A stretch of DNA of 64,000 bases. Origin: Notolepis coatsorum. Taxonomy: Eukaryota; Chordata; Actinopteri; Aulopiformes; Paralepididae. The stretch lies in contig OZ020585.1 of NCBI GenBank assembly GCA_963971535.1, positions 27,460,193-27,524,192 of the forward strand, given 5' to 3'. Positions 20,651 to 31,177 of the stretch are shown piece by piece (position 1 is the stretch's first letter; each line of letters starts with the position of its first letter). The translations under genes were made by a program, and so were the position numbers. The notes beneath the pieces are model-generated. The model was not told the origin of the DNA, did no database searches, and saw only the letters and a list, made by a program, of their open reading frames with translations.

Positions 20651-21885
20651 CAGCGTTTCCGTTAGCCGGTAATTACCGGTATTTGACCGGCAAAATATGT
20701 TGAAGTCCGAATATTTTAATCTCTCCGGTCTTAATGTCCGGTGAAAATAATTCCTCTAAGCACAATTTTATTATTTGAATTGTATTAAAATCGGCTAAAA
20801 TTAAATAGCCTATGCGATGAACGAAACAATAATTCCATTTTCAGTTTAATTGTTGCTTCACTCTGATAGGATGGCGCCGCTCAGATGTGAAACTTATTTT
20901 TCTTTTTTTTTGAGCCTGCACGCTCTGGCCACCATAACGACAAACAGGTATACGAGGAATAGAGAGAGAGATGGCGAAACAAGCTAAGCTTAGTAAATAT
21001 TTCATGAAACCAAGCACAAGCAGGTCTAATAATGACAACGAAGATGAGTCTTCTGAACTTGAAGTCACAGAGACCGCTGACGCTGATGCCGTGGTGGCTC
21101 CCGCGGAAAAGAAACAAATGTCGAGCGTACTTTTACTATTAATTTATTGATTGAACCACAAAGAGCATCCCCAGTCTGCTGCTACCGTTGCGAGCCTCGC
21201 CTGTTCCAATGGGGATCTATTAAAGTCGAACCAGCAACTAAAGTCGCTGTTCTCGCAGCCGTCGCAGGTACAAAACGGATAGGCACAACGCGAGACGGGG
21301 TGAGTGAGTGTTGACATTTTTAATCATATGCAACTGTTGGTTGACTGCCGTGTCACATAGTAATGCATGTTATTGATTATAACTAAATGTAGGCTATAAC
21401 CTATAATGAAATTAACAAATGCGTTACACGCATGTGGCTCGTCCTCTCTGCATGTGGCGACGAGCTAGCAAACGAGGCAATGTGATGATCAACTACAGTT
21501 TGCTGTGTGTGAAGTTGAACATTATGATATGTGTGACGTGTCTGATACAACGAGGTGAAGCGATGTCTACTCGAGATTCATTTGGGGGTGCGTGTGACAG
21601 AGCTGCTGCAGCGCAAGCCTGCGGGGCGGGAGCTTGATGCTGGTAGCGTATCGCACTAACTTGAGAGGCGAGAGATAGTAATTTGATTCTGCAAATCAAT
21701 TTCTCATTCTTCGCTTGATGTAATTAATACACATGTCCAATTATAACGGAATTCGTTAGCTCATAAAAATGTGATCATAATAGACTGCTGTTTAAAACTC
21801 TGACCGGAATATCTCGAATATGTCCGGTGATAGAAATCTTGCAGGACACCCAGACCAGCACGAATATGTTCTAACGGAAACGCTG
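20651..21885 (+). mobile_element. nested hAT element with CCGGT iterons and coding remnant
   Basis: The ends are CAGCGTTTCCGTTAGCCGG and TTCTAACGGAAACGCTG. The perfect 8-bp duplication is GGCTACAC (20643-20650 and 21886-21893). Repeated ACCGG/CCGGT lies at the left and right ends. It encodes the beginning of a transposase-like protein (20971-21150). About 1235 bp, so it is an internally deleted copy. Confidence 0.88.
20971..21150 (+). pseudogene. N-terminal fragment of hAT protein with PIP-box-like motif
   Basis: This 59-codon frame starts MAKQAKLSKYFMKPSTSRS and is followed by an acidic, serine-rich stretch (NDNEDESSELEVTETADADA). QAKLSKYF fits the PCNA-interacting PIP-box pattern Q-x-x-L-x-x-Y-F. 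After a one-base shift, the next 100 bp read LKSNQQLKSLFSQPSQ up to a donor-like CAG|GTAC near 21267. It is the first exon of a transposase-type gene whose remainder is deleted. Confidence 0.55.
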
Positions 21886-21893
21886 GGCTACAC

Positions 21894-22328
21894 AGTAAGC
21901 ATTTTATATAAAAGTACCCCCTCCAATGTACACTACAGTAAATTACCTAGTATGGTTGTCAATATTCGAATGTACAGGTTTGCTTGTACAGTTGTACATT
22001 GTTTCCCCCCCCAACCCAACCCCCCACCTCCTCCAATGTACAGTTTCTACGTCAAATGTATATACTCCCTTTTCTGGACTCTTTTTGTATCACACAGTAC
22101 TGTATTTGCAAATCTGGTATGTCATAAATGTATAGATGTAGCAGTACTGTCTATCTGTATGTCATGTATGTCATATGTCCTGATGAATTGAAACTGGGGG
22201 ACCCTGATGTAAACAAGACGAAAGTCTTTCTCTGGTCTCCATCCCCTTAACAATTGTGTGTATTGAGCTGTACTGTACCCATTCTGCAATCTGTTAATAA
22301 AGTTTTCAATCAATCAATCAATCAATCA
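21894..22328 (+). mobile_element. retroposon 3' tail ending in (ATCA)n
   Basis: It runs through CCAATGTACAGTTTCTACG, GATGTAAACAAGACGAAAGTC and TGTTAATAAAGTTTTCAATC to ATCA repeats. The AATAAA followed by a short tandem tail indicates a LINE or SINE 3' end. Other copies are at 39110-39256, 56440-56656 and, reversed, 57893-58290. A (GA)n run follows to 22386. Confidence 0.7.
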
Positions 22329-23171
22329 GAGAGAGAGATAGAGAGAAAGAAAGAGAGAGAGAGAGAGAGGTAGATAGAGAGAGAGAAGACATGTGTGGCT
22401 GCCGCCATGGCGGACATCTGTGCTCTACTGAGCGCACCTTTCTAGTCCCCAGATGAATGTGCTCTCTTGACTTTGGCACAGTAGACGCGCGACGTGTATT
22501 CTCGAGAATGATAATAATAATAATACTCTTCAGATTATATTATCAACGACAGACAGCGTCAATGTGAGAAACACAATCCCTCCCCCTCTCGCTCTGAAGA
22601 ATATGCATATTAGATCTCAGTGATTAACCGCGACGGGCATATAGTAAATAAGGATATAAAGCATGTTAAAGACGCATTTATTGGACGCGTTGCGCGCAGA
22701 GTTTACATAGAAACAGCGCGACTCCCAAGAGGATTTATCACAGGCTGCAGAACGCAGGATGCGCATGTAATGACTGAAGCCGCGTTTTGATGACATCATC
22801 ACAACAACACGCGTTAGGTTACAGGTTGTTTCTGTGATATATTTTCGGTGAAAAAACTCTTTCGGCCGAAAGCCGAAAGGCCATTTTTTGCCATTTTCGG
22901 CCGAAAACTTTCGGTGGCCGAAGTTTCGGTGCATCCCTACTTTCAGGGTTGCCTATTGAAATACTGTACACCTCCAGTACAGAAACATTGTTTATGAGTT
23001 TGCGTGTCAGGTAGACCATTGATTGACAGTCGATTCGGCCAATTACGACGTCACACCGCTTGCACTCTGGCCGTCCGGCGCTGCAGCTGGACCCTATTGC
23101 CCACCTCTGCGGTTGATAACGCTAGCCAAGTTAGCTGTACACACATACACAGTGGGCCAGTTACTTTGGTG

Positions 23172-23208
23172 TAGGGGTGTAACAATGCATCGCAATGCAT
23201 CGATCCTA
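23172..23208. mobile_element. 37-bp hAT terminal remnant
   Basis: TAGGGGTGTAACAATGCATC begins the piece and GATCCTA ends it, with GCATCG/ATGCATCGAT motifs. It is flanked by CTTTG on both sides. It interrupts the zinc-finger coding sequence of the host hAT. Confidence 0.45.
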
Positions 23209-23518
23209 CTTTGCAATATTTACAAAACATGACATTGTTTTCGAACTCTAGCCATGGGGAAATGTTTAGCCAATTCACGTTAAATTTGTATGTCTTCCCT
23301 CCGGCTCCAGTGGGTGTAGCTTCGCTAGCTACAGTGGGTACTACAGTGGGGGTAGTAGTGGGTGTAGCCTCACTAGCTTGGCCAACTTCGCTAGCATGCT
23401 GGCTAGCGTCAGTATCTTGGTTAACGTTAACTATCACCTCTGTAACATGAGCTGCCTCGCCTGACTTCTCATTCTCCAGTATGTTTTGCGCAAAATAAAA
23501 ACGAATGGGCTTCGACAT
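23209..23518 (-). pseudogene. hAT-derived protein N-terminus with TTF-type zinc finger
   Basis: The frame starts MSKPIRFYFAQNILENEKSG. A Thr/Pro/Val-rich linker follows, then FNVNWLNISPWLEFENN and VMFCKYCK, the beginning of a TTF-type zinc finger as in ZNF862-like proteins. A 37-bp hAT remnant then breaks the frame. An earlier in-frame ATG at 23581 is possible; the MSKP start fits the family better. Confidence 0.6.
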
Positions 23519-23783
23519 GGCTGTATTGTCTGACTCAGACAGACGCTGATCATTACGTTCAGTTTCCAGTCGCGTGACCACAGGAAACTCTACTGTGATT
23601 GAAACGTTTATGCGACTGTGAACTGTGGGGCTTGTAGTTTTTTAACGATTCTCGCAGCGGAGAAAAAAAAAGAACGAATGAGGCTGTAATCTGCACTCGC
23701 ACGCCGTGCGAGTAATTGATTTCAGGTTCGCACACATATTTTAGGGGCATATGCGAGCAATATGGTCGCACTGTAGAGCCCTG

Positions 23784-24188
23784 ATCAATTATTGTAGCTT
23801 AGCGCATGTAGAAATCTAAAGCCGTCGCAAACAAGCTAACGTTATCCGAGATTATTCTCCAACACTGTTTAAGTCTGCTGTTTTGGAGCATTACAGATTT
23901 AGTTTAGTCTATGACAGAGATGGATAAAACAGTGCTGCTCAGTGTGAGGCGTATGCGAGTGGCACCACTACGGTCCATTACCAGCATGAGCAGGGATTCA
24001 GGGAGACCATGCAGGTTCAGACAGGGCTATTCATAACCACAACACCTTGTCAGCTTTCAGCAACAAGGTAATTCCGGACTTGAACAGATACGAGGCAGAA
24101 TTGTCAAGTAACTGTCTTAACTCAGGAGTTCTCAAACTTTTTTATACCATGACCACTTTATTTAGAATTTTTTTTGGCGACCCCACAC
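23784..24188. other. intronic sequence, no feature recognised
   Basis: No frame, repeat boundary or structural signal is recognised. It is scaf8 intron 2 sequence. Confidence 0.4.
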
Positions 24189-24345
24189 TTAACACTTTGA
24201 GTGCCAGCCACGAGAAATCTCGTTAGTTCATGCCATGCGATGAGTGCCAGGAATGAGAAATCTCGTTATTTAATCGTTATTTTTTTTATTATAGATTTCC
24301 ATAAATTTTTCGTCAATCTAGCCTCACGTTACCACTGGGACTCTT
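24189..24345. mobile_element. piggyBac-like left-end fragment
   Basis: TTAACACTTTGAGTGCCAGC, then repeated CGAGAAATCTCGTTA, then TCGTCAATCTAGCCTCACGT. It matches the left end of the complete element at 31178-32738 (TTAACACTTTGAGTGCCA, TCATCAATCTAGCCTCACGT). A LINE sequence replaces the rest. Confidence 0.65.
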
Positions 24346-25790
24346 CATTGGGAAGCTTCAGCTTATCCAAAACTCTGCAGCTAGTTTATAACTCGTACAA
24401 AGAGAAGAGAACACATCACTCCAGTCCTAGCCACTCTGCACTGGCTGCCAATAACTCATAGAATTGATTTTAAGGTCCTTTTCCTGACATATAAAGCTCT
24501 TAATGCGCAAGGCCCAAAATACATAGCAAATTCCCTAGTTGGTTATCTGCCCTCAAGAACGCTACGGTCATCCACTATAGGTTTATTAGACACACCCAGA
24601 AACCAAAAGAGGATCGGAAGTATGGCATTTGCCAACTATGCCCCAAAACTAGGGATGTCCCGATCGCCTTTTTTTGCTTCCGATCCGATCCCGATCATAT
24701 GATTTTAAATATCTATCGATCCGATCGTTTCCGATCCGATCTTTCACATTAGTAATCAATTTTGACGCATTTTTGTCAGAAACTGGCAGAGTGAGACAAG
24801 CCCATCTGTTGCCTATATCCGGGGCGCGAGCGCGGAGGCGTTTGTTATTACATTCACCCTGAGAAATGTGCTTCTGCTTCATATGAGAAATATTAAAAGT
24901 TTCAATATATGTTTGCACATTAGTATACATTCAGTGTTCGACTTACGTAATGGTCCATTCTGGTCTGAAACGCCGACGATAAAGTCACGTAACGTTATCC
25001 TCCTGTTGAAAAGTTAGTTTGAAAACTTCGCCTCCAGCCTGCTGCTTCATGAGTTTTTCCTCCACGCGGAATCTCCTCCTTGCAAACATTGCAACTGGCT
25101 TGACTTTCTATTTTTAAATGCTTAGTTCCAAACCTCTGACATTAAGTCTAGCTGCTCAAGTCAGTGGATATTAACCGTGTTTCGGGAGCGACGTGTTGTT
25201 GTTGTGATGTGGTCGCGACTCGCGTGTAGCGTGTAGCGTCTAAATTAAAGGGAATGTTTGTTGCAACGGTGAAAATTAAAGGGGAATGTGTTTGTTGTGG
25301 ATAATTATTCTGCTCTGTGTGACAATAAATACATTAATGATGATATATTATGTAATTTAAAACCAAAACTAAGGCCTCCGTATGAGTTTAAGACGTGTTT
25401 TTTTTGACTGCCGATTTTTATTATTATTTTTTCCCGATCCCCGATACTCTGAAAAGCACGTGATCGACGCCGATTCCGATCACGTGATCGGATCGGGACA
25501 TCCCTACCCAAAACTATGGAACACACTACAAACACACATCAGGAACGCCAGCTCCATACACATTTTTAAAGGAAAATGTATAACGTATACCTATACAGTC
25601 TAGCTTACAAATAGTGTACCAATAAGAGAGTATCTTATTGAAATGTTTTTATTATTATGCGTTTTTAATTTCATGTATTGATCTTTTACTGAATGCTTTA
25701 CATATGCGTATGTTTGTGTACAGCACTTTGAGCTGCATGACATGTATGAACGGTGCTTTATAAATAAATGTTTACTTACTTACTAGGCTT
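24346..25790 (+). mobile_element. LINE 3' end (L2/CR1-like reverse transcriptase C-terminus), split by a hAT
   Basis: The readable frame from 24412 gives HITPVLATLHWLPITHRIDF, then FLTYKALNAQGP. It continues after the 24650-25506 hAT as PKLWNTLQTHIRN up to about 25605. The LHWLP..RIDFK..Y and LWN motifs are typical of the ORF2 C-terminus of fish L2-like LINEs. The 3' UTR ends GCTTTATAAATAAATG followed by TTAC repeats near 25790. It is 5'-truncated with stops upstream, so inactive. Confidence 0.8.
24650..25506. mobile_element. hAT MITE with GATCGG iterons inside LINE coding sequence
   Basis: This is an 857-bp element with ends TAGGGATGTCCCGATCGCC and GATCGGGACATCCCTA. The perfect 8-bp duplication CCCAAAAC (24642-24649, 25507-25514) lies within the LINE codons for PKLW. 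Subterminal CCGATCCGATC repeats are present. Non-coding. Confidence 0.9.
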
Positions 25791-26019
25791 GAGTAAATTG
25801 TAATGAACCAAATGAGAATATCAATTAAATTTTTTTTTATCTTTGACTGTGAATAACACTATGCTCAAATTGACCAGACCTGAAAAATCTAAGCAAATTA
25901 ATAGATGGAAGATGATTAAACAGAAGGTTTTGTAGATACAGTACTGAATTCTGCCATCCGGACACATTCAATTTGAAATATGATTAAGAATATAGAATAT
26001 CAGGCATAAAATGTTTATG

Positions 26020-26096
26020 CGATAAAAATGTGATTAATTAATTACAAATCCTGTAATTAATTAGATAAATTGTTTTAATCGCTTGACAGCACTAAT
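26020..26096. mobile_element. hAT right-end fragment (TTAATC family)
   Basis: GTGATTAATTAATTACAAAT leads to CGCTTGACAGCACTAAT. This matches the right terminus of 7016-7588. No left end is seen. Confidence 0.55.
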
Positions 26097-26139
26097 ATAA
26101 ATATATATATATATAATGTATTTCATTTTTTTCCAGCTA

Positions 26140-26436
26140 CATGATTATGGCAAAAGACATTATGGGTTGTGTGCTCATGGGACAATTATGACATTATTAT
26201 TATGGGTCCATAAAACATTTATTCAGCACTTTTGAATGCATACATTAATTCCAGACTGACTGCTGAAAGATTGTACAATTTAAACATTTTCTCTTTGCAT
26301 ACAACAAAATGTGCATTAAAGTAAAGTGCATTTTCTTTTCTCTGTAGGATAACTACAACAAAGTGCATTCAGAACAAAGCCAACATGCTTTAAAACTGCA
26401 TAAAGATCTGCACACATGAGGGAGAATAGCTTATAG
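26140..26436. repeat. dispersed internal segment shared with 20370-20640
   Basis: Shared stretches include TGGGTCCATAAAACATTTAT, TCAGAACAAAGCCAA and CACACATGAGGGAGAATAGC. It lies immediately before a hAT terminus of a different type, so this segment travels with more than one kind of element. Confidence 0.6.
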
Positions 26437-26631
26437 TAGGCTTGGGCGGTATAATTTTTTTCACACAGTCATACCTTACTGACATAATACCCCGGTATAC
26501 GGTATATGACGGTATGACTTTCATTTATCAGCGGGGGGCGCAACCCGTGTTACCAAGTAAACAAATCACGTCGTTAGCTCTCAGAATGGTAGCCAGAAGC
26601 CTGCAGCATCTGTTATTTTCAACACCCACTG
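26437..26631. mobile_element. hAT end fragment (CGGTAT family)
   Basis: TAGGCTTGGGCGGTATAA and the following 180 bp are the reverse of the right end of 42079-42900 (shared AACCCGTGTTACCAAGTAAAC). It is interrupted by the hAT at 26632; no second end is found. Confidence 0.6.
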
Positions 26632-27482
26632 TAGGGGTGGACGGTATGGTCTAAAATTTATATCACGGTATAATTTGAAGCATAGACGGTAACGGTATAT
26701 ATCACGGTATCATCGTTTTTGATAAAAAAAAATAATAATTTTATATAATTTTAATTTTATAAAATATATATATTATATAATTAGACTTGTACTTGTATTA
26801 TCTGCGAGACATCGCCACCACGCAACAAGCTCCACTGTCTGTGTGTACTCTAGTAGCCTCCAGCTACGGCCAGGATTCTCCGGAGCTGCACCTGGACCTA
26901 TACTCGAGTAGCCTCGAGCAGAGCTACGGCCAGGATTCTCCGGCGCTGCACCTGGACCCTATTGTATTGGTATAACGTTACTTAACTGTGCTCAGCAAGC
27001 CCTCAGCTCAAATACGCATCGAATCAATGTTATAAGACATTGATATCAGGAGCTATCTGTAGCTACTGCTAGCCGGATATATAACGTTAATACAACGCCT
27101 CAGTGAATTATTTAGTTCAATGGGACATTTCGTTTTGAACGGTGAACTAACTTGCGTTAACGTGAGCTAACAGCTAACAGGTAGCACACACGTCTCTACT
27201 AGACTTTGTGGAGCGTTTGTTGATGTCAGGAGCTATCGGTAGCTGGGCGACTAGATACCGTTCAGTTAGACAATGCCTCATCATGTATTAAACTAAAAGT
27301 GAATAGTTGACTGGGTCATTTTGTAACGGTAGCTAAGCTAACGTTAGCTCAGGGAGACGCCGCCGTCCTCCCGTGTACCGTCCCACTAGACTACTAGACC
27401 CGTGTTTACATGCGTGCGGTAGGGGCTGGTAGAGCAAATTCATACCGTTTATACCGTATACCGTTTATACCGTCCACCCCTA
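26632..27482. mobile_element. hAT MITE with ACGGTAT iterons and shared core
   Basis: This is an 851-bp element with ends TAGGGGTGGACGGTATGG and ACCGTCCACCCCTA. The perfect 8-bp duplication is ACCCACTG (26624-26631, 27483-27490). Ends have CACGGTAT/ATACCGT repeats. The middle (CTGCGAGACATCGCCACCAC, CAGCTACGGCCAGGATTC, ATATCAGGAGCTATC) is homologous to the cores of 28251-29286 and 52255-53150, whose termini differ. Confidence 0.88.
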
Positions 27483-27490
27483 ACCCACTG

Positions 27491-28125
27491 TAAACCAAAA
27501 TATAGTTTTACTCCAGTGTTTATAAACAAAAACAGACATAAACAAACCGTTTACAATCACAACATAAAGGAAATGGGATACAATTAAAAACTAATTTAGC
27601 CTACTTGTTGTCTAGCGTTTAGGGACACTAATTTAGTGATTACACCAATATATCTTCATGTCATGGTTCACAATTTACTGACCAATAGTGACTATAGCCT
27701 AAATCTGCCAAGAATGAAAAGTAGAATAGTTTTGGTTCTTTATATTAACATTTTCCAAAATCGGAACAGAGATTCGATAAGAAACAGAACTGATCAAATC
27801 CAAACGATGTCTAACCCCATCAGTATGAACATTTTGCACTGTGCTCCTACATTTTTTTTTATTTCCATTTCACATGGGGTCCTTGGGGGGGGAAAGTAAG
27901 CATCAAACCCTGTTAGGCCCAAGATGTTTACATTTGGATCACTGATTAGGTCTTTATTGTGGTAAAATGGAACAATAACTGCATTGGAGTGTGTACAGAT
28001 GGAGCTGCAGAACAGGAAGACGGAGCATCATTTCTCCTGTGGGGGGGGGGGCATGGAATAATTCGACGTTGGGACTTGGGAGGCCTTAGGAGCAAAATGG
28101 TTGAAATCCACTTAAACTGAGCAGC
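27491..28125. other. intronic sequence, no feature recognised
   Basis: AT-rich intron with poly-T and poly-G runs. The 87-residue frame at 27636-27899 has no recognisable motif. Confidence 0.4.
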
Positions 28126-28240
28126 ATGATCCATTCTCATCCAAACTTCAGCCTCACACCTAGGCTTACTTCTGTGAAGCCAGTGGTATGATCCATTCTG
28201 ATCCAAACTTCAGCCTCACAACTACTTCTGTATAGCCAAA
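28126..28240. repeat. tandem duplication, ~57-bp unit
   Basis: ATGATCCATTCTCATCCAAA followed by CTTCAGCCTCACA occurs twice in a row, with ACTTCTGT.AGCCA after each copy. Confidence 0.65.
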
Positions 28241-28250
28241 CTGATAAAGA

Positions 28251-29286
28251 CAGGGCTGTACGCTAAGCTTTTTCACTAGGGGCACACTTGCCCCTAAATG
28301 AGAAATTTAGGGGCAAAACATATTTCTTTAGGGGCACATTTTTGAATAACAATTTTACCATTATTTATATCGATTGTTTTTGATTTAAAAAAAAAAAGGA
28401 AAAAAAAGTTTTTATATATTTTTTTTTTAATAAAATATATATATTATATAATCATACTTGTTGTATTATCTGCGAGACATCGCCACCACGCAACAAGTCT
28501 AAATGCTCACTATATGCAACCAGCTCCACTGTGTACTCGAGTAGCCTCTAGCTACGGCCAGGATTCCCCGGAGCTGCAGCTGGACCCTATACTGTAGCCT
28601 CCAGCTACGGCCAGGATTCTCCGGCGCTGCAGCTGGACCCTATTGACTATATTCAGCGTGCCCTCAGCTCGAATACGCATCGACTCAGTGTTATAACTAG
28701 ACATTGATATCAGGAGCTATCTGAACTATTTAGTTTAATGGGACGTTTCGTTTTGAACAGTAAGCCAACGCGAGCTATCATGCACTACTAGACTTACTGG
28801 AGCATTTGTTGATAGCTATCAGTAGCTAGCCGGCTGGCAGGCTCACCGAGGTCCCAGTGTCCCACTAGAGACTAGTGTTTACAACAGCCACGGGTGCGGG
28901 AGGGAGGAGGAGCAGCAGCAGACGCCGCAGCTCTCTGTGTGTCTGAGTTCAGTTCAGTTCGGCTCACTATAGGAGGTTGAACGCGTCGAAAATATGAAGC
29001 AATACTAACGTTACTTTTCTTCATAGCTAAATCAGACAGTCAGCCAGTCTATCAGAGTGAGTGCTCAGTCGATTGTTCCCGCTGATCATACCTGCTGAGT
29101 GCTCACTGCTCAGCTCGCGTGAGTGACGTCATCGCGTCATCACACGCCTTGGATAATTTAGGAGTGAAATGCGAATGCAAGGCTTAAAAGCACTACTCGC
29201 AAGCCCGCCCCCAGATAATATTTACCAATCGCAACGGCCAATTAAAGGGGCAATTCGCGACGAGATCATCGCAGTGTACAGCCCTG
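28251..29286. mobile_element. hAT-like element with CAGGGCTGTAC ends and shared core
   Basis: The left CAGGGCTGTACGCTAAGC and the right CGCAGTGTACAGCCCTG form an inverted repeat. TTAGGGGCA repeats lie near the left end. No clear target duplication. The middle carries the same core as 26632-27482 and 52255-53150 (CTGCGAGACATCGCCACCAC, GGATTCTCCGGCGCTGCAGC). Confidence 0.7.
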
Positions 29287-29699
29287 AAAGATATCGCCAA
29301 TTAACCATAATATAGGCAATTTAGCCAATAAGCATACGACTGCAAAATCAACAATTTTGTTATTACAAGGCTTCAAAGATAGACAAATAATGTTTGCTTC
29401 TTAAATCCTCCAGGTAGGCCAATTAATGACAGAAAGCTTAAGTTCATCTACCTGCCAGCAGATGGTGTGAAAGGACAGGCTACTAACTGTAACTGGAATG
29501 ATAACATTCATCACCTCAGAAGTAGAGGACCATAGGAACACACAACCATTTCACTTCAAACATCACTTTGGAAGCAAAGGTAAAAAGGAGCAGTGGGCTT
29601 GTTGAAAATGAGCAAGCCATGTTGTGTCAGAAATAATAGGTCTTCAGTTTCCATTCAATGGAATAGCAGTGCATTGGTAGTAGTAATCCATATTGAAAC
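29287..29699. other. intronic sequence, no feature recognised
   Basis: No coding, repeat or structural signal was recognised by eye. Confidence 0.4.
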
Positions 29700-30203
29700 T
29701 AGGGATGCACCGATCCGATATTGGTATCGGCTGCCGATATCAGTAAAATAGCTGGATCGGTAAAATATATATAGGATTTTTTATTTATTTTTTATAAATA
29801 AGAAATAACCATTCAGTACATTTATATCTATGTGTTAATTTGTTACATTTAGTTTCACGAAGTTAGGAAAGTAATGTTTTAAGTCAAGCCTGATGTTGCC
29901 TTGCACAAAAGAATGATCCCAGTCTCTTCCACAGTGACAGTGAGGCGGCATACAGTTTATTAATTGAATGAAGTTTATTTTCCGTCTTTGTTTACAACAA
30001 ATCAAAAACACACTTGTGATCCTTTACAATTGTTAAAAACTAAATATATTTTAATAAAAAAAAAAGTGGATTAAATTATTATTATTTTTTACTTTTTTGG
30101 AAAACAAATTTGGACAATGGGTCTATATCGGTATCGGTATTGGCCGATACCCAAACCCAGGTATCTGTATCGGGACTGAAAAAGTCGGATCGGTGCATCC
30201 CTA
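29700..30203. mobile_element. hAT MITE with ATCGG iterons
   Basis: This is a 504-bp element with ends TAGGGATGCACCGATCCG and TCGGATCGGTGCATCCCTA. The perfect 8-bp duplication is ATTGAAAC (29692-29699, 30204-30211). It is the intact form of the family at 4708-5924, without the internal insertion. Confidence 0.9.
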
Positions 30204-30472
30204 ATTGAAACTATTACTATAGGTCCCTGCTAGCTCCAGGCTTCCAACTAGCTGTGCCCCAGGATTTCATTGATGAAAGCAAACAAAGCCAACATTCCAT
30301 TTTACAGAAACTGAAGGGCAAATAGACTGGTGAAGCACAAAAACAAACTTGACATTCTAAATGTCAAAATATCATTTTAAAGCTTTTAAATTTAGTCAGA
30401 TCTTACAGATTAAGTGAAATGACAATAGTGAGAGAGAGTGACAAAGGAAAAATAAAACATTGATATTGGCAT

Positions 30473-30650
30473 TAGGGGTGGGAATCACCAGTTTCATCAC
30501 GATACGATAGATTCTTTGGACAACTATACGATATTTGCCGATATCACAAAGTCTGCCACGATACGATACGATACGATTCAGGTGCCTGCGATCGATATGA
30601 GACGATATTGTGCCCATTTAACACAATCAGTCAGATTTAGATCAACTAAA
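30473..30650. mobile_element. hAT left-end fragment with ACGATACGAT iterons
   Basis: TAGGGGTGGGAATCACCAG, then CACGATACGATAG and CCACGATACGATACGATACG. No right terminus is recognised downstream, so the length is unknown. Confidence 0.55.
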
Positions 30651-31177
30651 AAAAGGCTACGGAAATATCAATTGACGTTTTTATTTTTGAGCTCTTCCAG
30701 ACATTTAAATGAAAAACAATCTATTGTTTTTAATACAAATAGACCTCCTGTTCACTGTAAAGTGCCACGTTTTTATATATTGAGCTTTAAACTTTAAGTA
30801 AAATGCTTTGGAACTCACAACACGCAACCTAAAACCCCTCCCTCTCCCAAACTGTTCCTACAATTGTTTTATGAAATGTATTCATGTTTAAATATCAACA
30901 TTATCTGTCCTCAGTAAATAATATCAATATAATAATACTCCTGACTTCATCAGTCTTTTCAAACGCACACAGAATGCCCCTCCCCCAGTCCCCACACAGA
31001 AAGGTAGAAAGTAGTGTGTGTCTGGTAAAGAGGGCTTTGCTATGACTGAAAATGTAAAGGGTGAAACATATTTTAATTTGGAACCTGCTGGTTATATAGC
31101 TGCCAATAACGGAGGCTAATAGGGAGGTGTAGAGGTTACGTAATTTTCATTTTTTCCTGTTCCACCCTCTGTTCCAC

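Larger units (their letters stand above)
20251..22939. mobile_element. hAT element with GCCGAAA iterons
   Basis: The ends are TAGGGATGCACCGAATGGG and CGAAGTTTCGGTGCATCCCTA. The perfect 8-bp duplication is CTTTCAGG (20243-20250 and 22940-22947). GGCCGAAA/TTTCGGCC repeats occur at both ends. The internal segment at about 20370-20640 recurs at 26140-26436 beside a differently terminated hAT. It contains the nested hAT 20651-21885 and a retroposon tail. Confidence 0.88.
19787..23783 (-). mobile_element. hAT-like element of the TTF-zinc-finger type, heavily interrupted
   Basis: The left CAGGGCTCTACGCTAACC and the right GTCGCACTGTAGAGCCCTG are inverted ends. TTAGGAGCAC repeats (four) lie at the left end. 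No clean 8-bp duplication was found. A minus-strand coding exon (23209-23518) shows this is the direction of its gene. It hosts the hAT 20251-22939. The similar termini at 28251-29286 belong to a shortened relative. Confidence 0.6.
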
